A program made the position numbers and the translations under genes. A model generated the notes under the pieces. The model was not told the DNA's origin, ran no database searches, and saw only the letters and a list, made by a program, of their open reading frames with translations. DNA of 10,706 nucleotides from Clostridium sp. CAG:510 (GTDB lineage Bacteria; Bacillota; Clostridia; Lachnospirales; Lachnospiraceae). The stretch's first letter is position 1; each line of letters starts with the position of its first letter. This document shows positions 1-5,303 of the stretch, piece by piece. Location: NCBI GenBank assembly GCA_000434615.1, contig FR880813.1:13567-24272 (forward strand), in the 5' to 3' direction.

Positions 1-108
1 CTTCCGAAGGGCTGGTGCCTTGTCTGCGTGGACGGATACAGCTTAGGCTGGGGAAAAGCAGCCGGTGCTGTTTTGAAAAATCATTATCCGAAAGGACTGA
101 GAAAATAA
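1..108 (+). CDS. C-terminal end of RsmF/NOL1-type rRNA cytosine methyltransferase (partial)
   Basis: Only the last 35 codons are present, open at the left window edge and ending in TAA at 106-108. The peptide reads GWCLVCVDGYSLGWGKAAG, then a VLKNHYPKGLR ending. This resembles the extreme C-terminus of RsmB/NOP-family 16S rRNA (cytosine-C5) methyltransferases of the RsmF type, where a PUA-like RNA-binding tail ends in a G-[WF]-x-K...LKN.YP pattern. The SAM-binding catalytic domain would lie upstream of the window, so activity cannot be judged here. No clear intrinsic terminator follows the stop. The assignment rests on family recall of a short tail. Confidence 0.7.
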   Translation, partial: LPKGWCLVCVDGYSLGWGKAAGAVLKNHYPKGLRK

Positions 109-172
109 AAAAATCCGGTACCGAGAAAAGTTCCGGAACATAAAAAAGAGTTCAGAAAAACGAAGCGTTAAT

Positions 173-202
173 GCATAAATACGGAAAACGGGGTTCATAC
201 TG
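173..202 (+). promoter_or_regulatory. Candidate forespore sigma-G-type promoter upstream of the 62-aa gene and spoVAD
   Basis: GCATA at 173-177 matches the sigma-G/sigma-F -35 pattern GHATR. After an 18-bp spacer, CATACTG at 196-202 matches the sigma-G -10 pattern CATNHTA except for its last base. Transcription would start near 209, ahead of the small gene at 236. The call agrees with the known sigma-G control of spoVA genes and with the better match found upstream of spoVAE, but it is motif inference only. Confidence 0.5.
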
Positions 203-235
203 ATTTAAAAAACCGGAAAGAGAGGAATTGACAGT

Positions 236-424
236 ATGGACAGTTTTCAGACTCCTTTTTGGGAGCTTCCCATTGCTTTTGCCATGAACGAAAGCGTACG
301 TAACAGAATAGGTGAAATGACGGACGAGGAAAGAGAAGTGCTGCGGCAGAAAAGCAGCTTAGCCGGCAGTGAAGAGGAACTGGAAGAACTGGTGCGCATG
401 GTTGCCGAGGGCAGGTTTGAATAA
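236..424 (+). CDS. Small acidic conserved-type hypothetical protein (62 aa)
   Basis: The function is not recognised. The 62-residue product has an N-terminal segment with FWELPIAFAMNES (residues 8-20), followed by an acidic, probably helical half with MTDEEREVL (28-36) and a second helix containing SEEELEELVRMV (45-56). From memory, similar short proteins (an 'ELP-AFAM' start followed by 'LTxEE' and 'SxEEMxxLV' helices) recur as unannotated genes in Lachnospiraceae. The ATG is supported by AGAGAGG at 219-225, 10 bases upstream. It lies 79 bp before spoVAD on the same strand, behind a sigma-G-like promoter, so forespore co-expression with spoVAD is likely. There is no signal peptide or membrane segment. 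It occupies the place where spoVAC usually precedes spoVAD but bears no resemblance to that multi-pass membrane protein. Confidence 0.7.
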   Translation: MDSFQTPFWELPIAFAMNESVRNRIGEMTDEEREVLRQKSSLAGSEEELEELVRMVAEGRFE

Positions 425-503
425 AAACGGCTCATGGAATGGATAGTGGAAACAGCTTGCAGAGCACAGGCTGATAAAAAAGGAAAGCAGGAAAGGGAAT
501 AGT

Positions 504-1529
504 ATGAGTGCACAGCTTTGGCAGGGAAAACAAAGTATCCGGCTGGATGAGCCGGTTTATATTAACGGAAATGCCTCCGTAGTAGGCAAAAAAGAAGGCG
601 AGGGTCCTCTCGGCCTTCTTTTTGATATGGTGGGAGAGGACGACATGTTCGGCTGCAACACCTGGGAAGAAGCGGAAAGCAGCCTTCAGAAGGATGCTGT
701 GAGTCTGGCACTTGGAAAGGCAGGAAAAAAGGCAGAGGAGATACGCTATGTTTTTGCGGGAGATTTGCTCGGACAATCCATCGCAACCTCCTTCGGCATT
801 ATGAATTACCGGATTCCACTGTTTGGGGTATACGGAGCATGTTCCACCTGCGGAGAGACCCTTTCCTTAGGCGCCATGACGGTGGCGGGAGGCTTTGCCG
901 AACAGGTGCTCTGTGTGACCTCCAGTCATTTTGCCAGTGCGGAAAAAGAGTTCCGTTTTCCGCTTGGATACGGAAACCAGCGTCCACTCTCCGCCACCTG
1001 GACAGTAACCGGAAGCGGCGCCTTTATATTGGGAAAAGAAAGAGAAGCCGCCTGCAAGGGGAAAATTACCGGCATGACAGTGGGAAAGATTGTGGATTTC
1101 GGACTGAAGGACTCACTGAACATGGGGGCATGCATGGCACCTGCGGCAGCAGATCTGATAGAAGCCCATTTGACGGATTTTCATGCAAAACCGGAAGATT
1201 ACGATAAGATTATCACCGGAGATTTAGGCAGTGTGGGACAGCGCGTGCTTTTAGATTTACTCCGGGATAAGGGATACGACATTTCCGACAGGCATATGGA
1301 CTGCGGACTGGAAATTTACGATGCGGAAACCCAGGACACCCATGCGGGCGGCTCCGGCTGCGGCTGCAGCGCGGTTACCCTTTCGGCGTATATCTTAAAG
1401 CAGCTTGCGGAAAAGAACTGGAAAAAAGTGCTGTTTGTACCGACGGGTGCGCTTCTCAGCAAAGTAACGTTCCACGAAGGCCAGAGTGTGCCCGGGATTG
1501 CTCACGGAATTGTAATTGAAAGCATATAA
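504..1529 (+). CDS. spoVAD: Stage V sporulation protein AD (SpoVAD)
   Basis: SpoVAD is the dipicolinic-acid-binding, thiolase-fold component of the SpoVA channel in the spore inner membrane; it acts in Ca-DPA uptake in the forespore and in germination. The 341-residue length matches the usual ~338. Family signatures are the start LWQGKQSIRL (5-14), VYGACSTCGETL (109-120), the block around FRFPLGYGNQRP (150-161), TGDLGSVG (238-245), DTHAGGSGCGCS (278-289), and the ending PTGALLSK...IAHGIVIE. The chosen ATG has an AAAGGGA ribosome site at 492-498. It probably shares a transcript with the small gene at 236. SpoVAE, its normal neighbour, lies about 3.3 kb downstream rather than adjacent, and spoVAC is not in the window. 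The protein looks complete and functional. Confidence 0.96.
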   Translation: MSAQLWQGKQSIRLDEPVYINGNASVVGKKEGEGPLGLLFDMVGEDDMFGCNTWEEAESSLQKDAVSLALGKAGKKAEEIRYVFAGDLLGQSIATSFGIMNYRIPLFGVYGACSTCGETLSLGAMTVAGGFAEQVLCVTSSHFASAEKEFRFPLGYGNQRPLSATWTVTGSGAFILGKEREAACKGKITGMTVGKIVDFGLKDSLNMGACMAPAAADLIEAHLTDFHAKPEDYDKIITGDLGSVGQRVLLDLLRDKGYDISDRHMDCGLEIYDAETQDTHAGGSGCGCSAVTLSAYILKQLAEKNWKKVLFVPTGALLSKVTFHEGQSVPGIAHGIVIESI

Positions 1530-1557
1530 AAACAAATTTTACTGGATAAATTGTGCT

Positions 1558-1731
1558 TTAATGGTTAAAATGTATATAAACTTAAAGCACGGAAAATGGG
1601 TCGGTATCTGCGGAGAGCTGGGAGCGGATACGACCCTTACAGAGAGATTTGTCCGGATGGGTATAGATGAGCTCAGTGTTTCTCCTTCCATGGTACTTGG
1701 TGTACGCAGCAAAATATGCGAAATGGAGTGA
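1558..1731 (+). pseudogene. ptsI: ptsI remnant: C-terminal end of PTS enzyme I
   Basis: This frame encodes HGKWVGICGELGADTTL, then RFVRMGIDELSVSPSMVL, and ends at TGA 1729-1731. It matches the C-terminal PEP-binding TIM-barrel end of enzyme I (phosphoenolpyruvate-protein phosphotransferase), including the GxCGE motif with the catalytic-region cysteine. Only about 57 of the usual ~540-570 residues remain, with the native-like C-terminus and stop. Recognisable homology begins around LMVKMYIN near 1558; the preceding ~30 bp after spoVAD looks like junk at a deletion junction. There is no ribosome site and no HPr-binding or phospho-histidine domain, so it cannot function. It is the first of four fragments of a former GlcNAc/PTS operon. 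Confidence 0.82.
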
Positions 1732-1734
1732 TGA

Positions 1735-1959
1735 ACCCTGATCCGGTCTCTCGGAGGGATAGATCTTCAGCTTCTGGGAATAGGAACGATTATGAGAGCA
1801 AAGGAAATCCTGGTTGTGGCGAATGGTGAGGGCAAGGCGGAGATTGTCCGGCAGGCTTTTTTCGGACCGGTTACCCCATACGTTCCGGCATCGATATTAC
1901 AGCTGCATAACGATGTTATTCTGGTCGCGGATGAGGCTGCGCTCAGCAGGATTCCCTGA
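1735..1959 (+). pseudogene. nagB: nagB remnant with internal deletion (glucosamine-6-phosphate deaminase)
   Basis: Directly after two TGA codons (1729 and 1732) the same frame reads LIRSLGGIDLQLLGIG, a match to the middle of NagB just before its GxNGHIGFNEP active-site loop. It then continues at once as GTIMRAKEILVVANG and VTPYVPASILQLHND, which is the C-terminal part of NagB, ending with TGA at 1957-1959. The N-terminal half (about 120 residues) and an internal stretch of very roughly 60-75 residues, including the catalytic loop, are missing. The fusion point falls on LGIG, a word that occurs at both ends of the missing segment in intact NagB, so deletion between short direct repeats is the likely cause. 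There is no start codon or ribosome site. Confidence 0.85.
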
Positions 1960-1996
1960 ATGACGGATAAAAACAGATGGATGGAAGGTGAGTCGG

Positions 1997-3196
1997 ATGC
2001 TGATAAAAAACGCAGAGGTTTATACACAGGAGCACAGATTTGTAAAAGAAAACGTTGAGATTAAAAACGGCAGATTTTCCGCAATAACCGGAGAAGTATC
2101 AAAGGACACGGAAGTTGTGGAGGCAGAAGGCCTTTATATGGTACCGGGGCTGGTAGATATACATTTCCACGGCTGTATGGGAGCAGATATGTGCGACGGT
2201 ACCGTAGAAGCGCTTGATATGATCTCCGCATACGAGGCATCTGTCGGAGTGACGAGTATATGTCCCGCCACTATGACAATCCCAAAGGATGAGCTGCTTG
2301 CAGTCATGAAGAATGCGGGGGCATATTCTTATCGCGGAGGAGCAAAGCTTGCAGGCATCCATATGGAAGGACCGTTTATCAGTCCTGCAAAAAAGGGTGC
2401 ACAGGCGGCAGAAAATATCATGCCCTGTGATTATGAATATTTCTGCCGGCTTCAGGAGGCCTCGGGAGGCCTGATCAGACTTGTGGATATTGCACCTGAG
2501 GAACCGGGAGCAATGGAGTTTATCGACAGGGTGAAAGGAAAGGTCGTTGTGTCACTGGCTCATACGGCGGCAGATTACGAAACGGCAAAGGAGGCTATAG
2601 AGCATGGAGCATCCCATGCCACGCATTTATACAATGCCATGCCGCCTCTTAATCACAGGAATCCGGGAGTGATCGGGGCAGTCAGGGATGCCGGGGATTG
2701 CCGCGCAGAACTGATATGCGACGGTGTGCATGTGCATCCGGCTATGATACGTGCCACCTTTGCCATGTTTGGGGCAGAACGTATGATTCTGATCAGTGAC
2801 AGTATGAGAGCGACGGGACTGGCGGACGGAGAGTATACTCTCGGCGGACAGACGGTAACGGTAAAGGGAAATCTTGCAACACTGCATGACGGAACGATAG
2901 CCGGCTCGGCTACTAATCTGATGGACTGTATGCGTTATGTTGTAAACAAGGTGGGTATTTCCCTGGAAACGGCATTGATGTGTGCTACGGAGAACCCGGC
3001 GAGGGAGATAGGAATATTTGATGAAACGGGAAGCATCCATGTCGGGAAAAAAGCAGATTTTGTTCTTTTGGATAAAAAACTAAACATTGTTGGCGTGTAT
3101 GTCGACGGAAAGGAGGCCGGGAGACCGGGTAAAGAAGGGCGATTTGCTCATGGGTATCGGATACTATCTGTGCCCGGCAACCATGCAGGGCGGTGA
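1997..3196 (+). CDS. nagA: N-acetylglucosamine-6-phosphate deacetylase (NagA) with an aberrant C-terminal tail
   Basis: NagA removes acetate from GlcNAc-6-phosphate to give glucosamine-6-phosphate in GlcNAc use and wall-sugar recycling. The product is an amidohydrolase-fold protein of 399 residues. Metal and catalytic residues are all visible: HFHG (H56, H58), HMEGPF (E124), SLAHT (H189), HATHLYNAM (H207/H210), DGVHVHP (H245/H247) and ISDSMRATG (D268). I chose ATG 1997 because GGAAGGTG at 1983-1990 is well spaced for it; a GTG at 1988 lies inside that site. The family normally ends near residue 374 (VYVDGKE). The last ~25 residues look like an out-of-frame reading of PTS fragments that abut the gene, which suggests the native stop was lost in a deletion. 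The core looks active, but the partner genes on both sides are broken. No promoter is obvious. Confidence 0.9.
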   Translation: MLIKNAEVYTQEHRFVKENVEIKNGRFSAITGEVSKDTEVVEAEGLYMVPGLVDIHFHGCMGADMCDGTVEALDMISAYEASVGVTSICPATMTIPKDELLAVMKNAGAYSYRGGAKLAGIHMEGPFISPAKKGAQAAENIMPCDYEYFCRLQEASGGLIRLVDIAPEEPGAMEFIDRVKGKVVVSLAHTAADYETAKEAIEHGASHATHLYNAMPPLNHRNPGVIGAVRDAGDCRAELICDGVHVHPAMIRATFAMFGAERMILISDSMRATGLADGEYTLGGQTVTVKGNLATLHDGTIAGSATNLMDCMRYVVNKVGISLETALMCATENPAREIGIFDETGSIHVGKKADFVLLDKKLNIVGVYVDGKEAGRPGKEGRFAHGYRILSVPGNHAGR

Positions 3197-3404
3197 AATC
3201 CTTGGTGCGAGAAATCTGATCGGACTGTTTCTGGTTAAAGCCGGCGGCGCTTTGATTGACAACACGGCAATCCTCTTTGCCATCAAGAAGTGGAATCTTA
3301 AGACTCCCGGCAGAGAAGATGACGATATTGAAGCAGAGAAGAAGGCGGAACTGGCAAGTGATGATTATACAGCCATTGCAAAAACCATTTTCAAGGCTTT
3401 GTGA
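3117..3404 (+). pseudogene. Stitched remnant of a glucose/GlcNAc-family PTS permease (EIIA, EIIC and EIIB pieces)
   Basis: This frame overlaps the aberrant NagA tail in a different phase and reads as three joined pieces. PGDRVKKGDLLM (3117-3152) resembles the EIIA (Crr-type) motif 'GDRVKKGDLL'. LLMGIGYYLCPATMQGG followed by LVKAGGALIDNTAILFAI (to about 3287) resembles the N-terminal membrane part of EIIC. KKWNLKTPGRED, an acidic linker and YTAIAKTIFKAL resemble the EIIC-EIIB junction and first helix of EIIB, ending at TGA 3402-3404. Roughly 300 residues of EIIC and nearly all of EIIA and EIIB, including their phospho-histidine and phospho-cysteine sites, are absent. The EIIC-EIIB piece is the firmest assignment; the 12-residue EIIA piece is the weakest. 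It could not transport or phosphorylate sugar. Confidence 0.75.
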
Positions 3405-3443
3405 ATAAATGACGGTAAAATTGAATAAAGGATAAATAAACAG

Positions 3444-3482
3444 AAAGACATATGAGGGACGAACTCCCCCATATGTCTTTTT
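3444..3482 (+). terminator. Strong rho-independent terminator closing the nag/PTS remnant
   Basis: AAAGACATATG (3444-3454) pairs perfectly with CATATGTCTTT (3470-3480). After an A/C mismatch the stem continues with GGGA/TCCC around a CGAAC loop, and a five-T run covers 3478-3482. It lies 40 bp after the broken permease and before the next promoter, so it is probably the original end of the degraded operon. Confidence 0.88.
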
Positions 3483-3531
3483 GAGGTAGAGGACAGGAAG
3501 CGGCAAAGGAATGGTTTTGCAGAACTAAGTC

Positions 3532-3561
3532 TTGCAATAGGGGATAACTTTATAGTAAAAT
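3532..3561 (+). promoter_or_regulatory. Probable sigma-A promoter for the 81-aa/ridA/aroK-like unit
   Basis: TTGCAA at 3532-3537 and TAAAAT at 3556-3561 are separated by 18 bp. This follows a terminator and precedes the ATG at 3588 by about 27 bp. An overlapping TATAGT at 3551 has a spacer too short to use the same -35. It is the only good housekeeping-type promoter between the terminator and the first gene of the unit. Confidence 0.55.
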
Positions 3562-3587
3562 AGACAGAAAAGAAATGGGGCGTTTTT

Positions 3588-3833
3588 ATGAGAACCATGG
3601 AATTTAAGATGGAACGGCCGGGCCTTCTTACTGTCGGACAAAAGATTACGGTGACAGAAGGAGTACTGCCCAGCAACTATTATTATACGATTGATCCGTC
3701 ACTTGCCATGTCAGGCAATATACCCTTCCGCAACAGAATGCTTGCGAGGGAAGGCATTGTGACAGACATCATAGAAAATGAAAGAGGCTTTTATGTGACG
3801 GCACAGTTTGATGCGCCGGAGCCGAAGGCCTGA
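3588..3833 (+). CDS. Hypothetical protein, small and probably beta-rich (81 aa)
   Basis: The function is not recognised. The 81-residue product has alternating hydrophobic/polar stretches that suggest a small beta domain: FKMERPGLLTVGQKITV (6-22), a SNYYYTIDPS segment (29-38), NRMLAREGIVTDII (49-62), and a final FYVTAQFD strand. The charged, soluble sequence has no signal peptide or membrane helix. ATG 3588 is preceded by a modest GAAATGGGG ribosome site (3572-3580); an internal ATG at 3597 is a possible later start. It is the first gene after the promoter at 3532-3561 and ends 17 bp before ridA, so the two are almost certainly co-transcribed. Codon use and spacing support a real gene. Confidence 0.72.
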   Translation: MRTMEFKMERPGLLTVGQKITVTEGVLPSNYYYTIDPSLAMSGNIPFRNRMLAREGIVTDIIENERGFYVTAQFDAPEPKA

Positions 3834-3850
3834 ATAAGGAGGACAAAATT

Positions 3851-4246
3851 ATGTTGGAAACCATTCACACAGACAAAGCACCGGCAGCAATCGGCCCTTA
3901 TTCCCAGGGTGTGATTGCAGGACATTTATTTTTTGCATCAGGCCAGATACCCATCAATCCGGCAACCGGCGAGATTACCGGAGCGGATATTGCAACCCAG
4001 GCAGAGCAGGTAATGAAGAATATCGGCGAAATCTTAAAGGCAGCGGGCGCTTCCTATGAAAACGTGGCAAAAACCACCTGCTTCTTAGCGGATATGGGCG
4101 ATTTCGCGGCATTCAATGAAGTATATGCAAGGTACTTTACCGGCAAGCCCGCAAGAAGCTGTGTAGCGGTAAAAACCCTGCCGAAAAACGTTCTCTGCGA
4201 AGTAGAAGTGATTGCAGACCTGACCCATGCGTCCTTTGATTTATAA
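3851..4246 (+). CDS. ridA: RidA family 2-iminobutanoate/2-iminopropanoate deaminase
   Basis: RidA hydrolyses reactive enamine/imine intermediates released by PLP enzymes such as threonine dehydratase, giving 2-ketoacids and ammonia; it is a cytosolic trimer. The 131-residue length is typical. Family hallmarks are the N-terminal AIGPYSQGV (13-21) with Y17, FASGQIPINPATGEI (28-42), QVMKNIGEILKAAG, and the signature PARSCVAVKTLPKNVLCEVE (100-119). The signature contains the key arginine (R102, equivalent to R105 of the E. coli protein) and E117. An ideal AAGGAGG ribosome site lies at 3836-3842. Its stop TAA is part of the TAAGGAG ribosome site of the next gene, a sign of tight operon coupling. 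Confidence 0.95.
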   Translation: MLETIHTDKAPAAIGPYSQGVIAGHLFFASGQIPINPATGEITGADIATQAEQVMKNIGEILKAAGASYENVAKTTCFLADMGDFAAFNEVYARYFTGKPARSCVAVKTLPKNVLCEVEVIADLTHASFDL

Positions 4247-4259
4247 GGAGCTATAGGAA

Positions 4260-4775
4260 ATGGACAGAAGAAAGAATGTTGTTCTGATCGGAATGCCGGG
4301 CGCCGGAAAAAGCACCGTGGGTGTCGTGGCTGCCAAACGGCTGGGATTCCGGTTTCTGGACTCCGACCTTTTGATTCAGGATGAGTACGGAAAGCTTTTG
4401 CATGAGCTGATTACCGAGTATGGAGTGGAAGGCTTCTGGAAGATTGAAAATAAGGTAAATGCATCCATTGATGTGAAGCAGACCGTTATCGCAACCGGAG
4501 GAAGCGTCTGCTACGAAGAAGAAGCCATGAAGCATCTGTCTGAAATCGGCGTGGTGGTCTATCTGAAGCTTTCCTATGAAGCATTGGAGGAACGTCTGGG
4601 CGATCTGAATGCAAGAGGCGTTACCTTAAAGGAAGGGCAGACTCTCCGGGATTTGTACGAAGAACGCATTCCCATGTATGAAAAATATGCTCTTGTGACG
4701 ATAAATTGCGAAGGTAAGGAGCTGCGCGAGGTGGCGGAAGAAGTGTCTGCCAGGGCAGTGGAATTTCTGGAGTAG
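4260..4775 (+). CDS. Shikimate-kinase-like P-loop kinase, divergent in the substrate site
   Basis: This 171-residue P-loop kinase has the AroK layout: Walker A GMPGAGKST (11-19), LDSD (33-36, D36 as the shikimate/Mg aspartate), TGG (79-81), lid arginine R119 in LNARGVTL, and R136 in EERIPMYEKYA. The shikimate-carboxylate arginine of classical enzymes (motif FRxxE, R58 in M. tuberculosis AroK) is replaced: the sequence here is GFWKIENKV, with W60 in that place. From memory, related clostridial proteins labelled shikimate kinase have GFLKIEN here, so this may be a subfamily with a different substrate rather than a mutant. TAAGGAG (4244-4250), overlapping the ridA stop, is its ribosome site. No other aromatic-pathway gene is in the window. 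The kinase fold is certain; the substrate is uncertain. Confidence 0.85.
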   Translation: MDRRKNVVLIGMPGAGKSTVGVVAAKRLGFRFLDSDLLIQDEYGKLLHELITEYGVEGFWKIENKVNASIDVKQTVIATGGSVCYEEEAMKHLSEIGVVVYLKLSYEALEERLGDLNARGVTLKEGQTLRDLYEERIPMYEKYALVTINCEGKELREVAEEVSARAVEFLE

Positions 4776-4808
4776 CCAGAGTAAAGAGTGCGTAATCAGA
4801 GCGGGCAT

Positions 4809-4837
4809 GTATAAAACCGAAAACAAAATACATAATA
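4809..4837 (+). promoter_or_regulatory. Sigma-G-type promoter for spoVAE
   Basis: GTATA at 4809-4813 fits the sigma-G -35 pattern GHATR. After a 17-bp spacer, CATAATA at 4831-4837 fits the -10 pattern CATNHTA exactly. The predicted start is around 4843-4846. This gives spoVAE its own forespore promoter, as needed given its separation from spoVAD. The -10 element overlaps the left arm of the inverted repeat at 4834-4847. Confidence 0.68.
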
Positions 4838-4881
4838 ATCCATGATGAGAAAACCGTAGGAGGGATACATCATGGATTATT
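4834..4881 (+). promoter_or_regulatory. Perfect 14-bp inverted repeat spanning the spoVAE translation start
   Basis: AATAATCCATGATG (4834-4847) is the exact reverse complement of CATCATGGATTATT (4868-4881). In RNA this makes a 14-bp stem with a 20-nt loop. The loop holds the AGGAGGG ribosome site (4858-4864), the spoVAE ATG (4872-4874) lies inside the right arm, and five T's (4880-4884) follow. RNA entering from the upstream aroK-like gene contains both arms. RNA begun at the sigma-G start (about 4843-4846) would lack most of the left arm. The repeat is directly visible; its regulatory role is inferred. Confidence 0.6.
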
Positions 4882-5228
4882 TTTATGCCTTTTTAGTGGG
4901 AGGCGTTATCTGCGCCTTAGTACAGATTTTAATGGAAAAGACCAAAATGCTGCCGGGGCGGATTATGGTGCTGCTGGTCTGCCTGGGGGCCATCATCAGT
5001 GTATTCGGCTGGTATGAACCTTTTGCGGAATGGGCGGGAGCCGGAGCAAGTGTTCCCTTACTTGGCTTTGGTAATGTACTGATGAAGGGCGTTAAGGAAG
5101 CGGTGGATGCGGAAGGCTTTCTGGGGCTTTTCAAAGGAGGCTTCAAGGCTGGCGCCGCAGGATGCAGCGGGGCGCTTGTTTTCGGACTGCTGACAGCCAT
5201 CTGTTTCCGGCCTAAAATGAAAATCTAA
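4872..5228 (+). CDS. spoVAE: Stage V sporulation protein AE (SpoVAE)
   Basis: SpoVAE is a small integral inner-membrane part of the SpoVA Ca-DPA channel, made in the forespore under sigma-G. The 118-residue length matches the family (~116). Visible features are an N-terminal membrane segment YFYAFLVGGVICALVQILM (3-21), the family motif around TKMLPGRIMV (24-33), a second helix VLLVCLGAIISVFGWYEPF, the conserved GAGASVPLLGFGN (57-69), KGVKEAV, and a last glycine-rich membrane segment GFKAGAAGCSGALVFGLLTA (90-109). AGGAGGG at 4858-4864 sets the start. The start codon lies inside an inverted repeat, and a sigma-G promoter sits just upstream. It would normally follow spoVAD directly; here it follows the aroK-like gene by 96 bp. 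Confidence 0.95.
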   Translation: MDYFYAFLVGGVICALVQILMEKTKMLPGRIMVLLVCLGAIISVFGWYEPFAEWAGAGASVPLLGFGNVLMKGVKEAVDAEGFLGLFKGGFKAGAAGCSGALVFGLLTAICFRPKMKI

Positions 5229-5303
5229 ATAAAAAAATAAGAAATATAATCTCCCTTTTTTCGACAAAATATGCTAATATGTGGAAAAGAAAGGGAGAAA
5301 GTT

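Noticed and set aside
1516..1731. 71-codon frame from 1516 as an intact small gene
   Set aside because: Its first part overlaps the end of spoVAD and then non-homologous sequence; the rest is plainly the C-terminus of enzyme I without a ribosome site, so it is listed as a pseudogene.
1988..1996. GTG at 1988 as the nagA start
   Set aside because: It lies within the GGAAGGTG ribosome site that is well placed for ATG 1997, and family NagA proteins start with a short M-L-I-K-type strand.
2985..3506. 173-codon minus-strand open frame across the end of nagA and the terminator
   Set aside because: It is antisense to nagA and the PTS remnant, runs through the terminator hairpin, and has no recognisable protein motif; it is a shadow frame.
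4883..5200. 105-codon minus-strand frame rich in Pro/Ala/Lys/Ser
   Set aside because: It mirrors the glycine/alanine-rich spoVAE coding sequence and has no ribosome site; spoVAE is certain.
5271..5303. ATG at 5271 as the start of the LTA-synthase-family gene
   Set aside because: No ribosome site precedes it, and the extra charged residues would come before the first membrane helix; ATG 5304 has AAGGGAG upstream.
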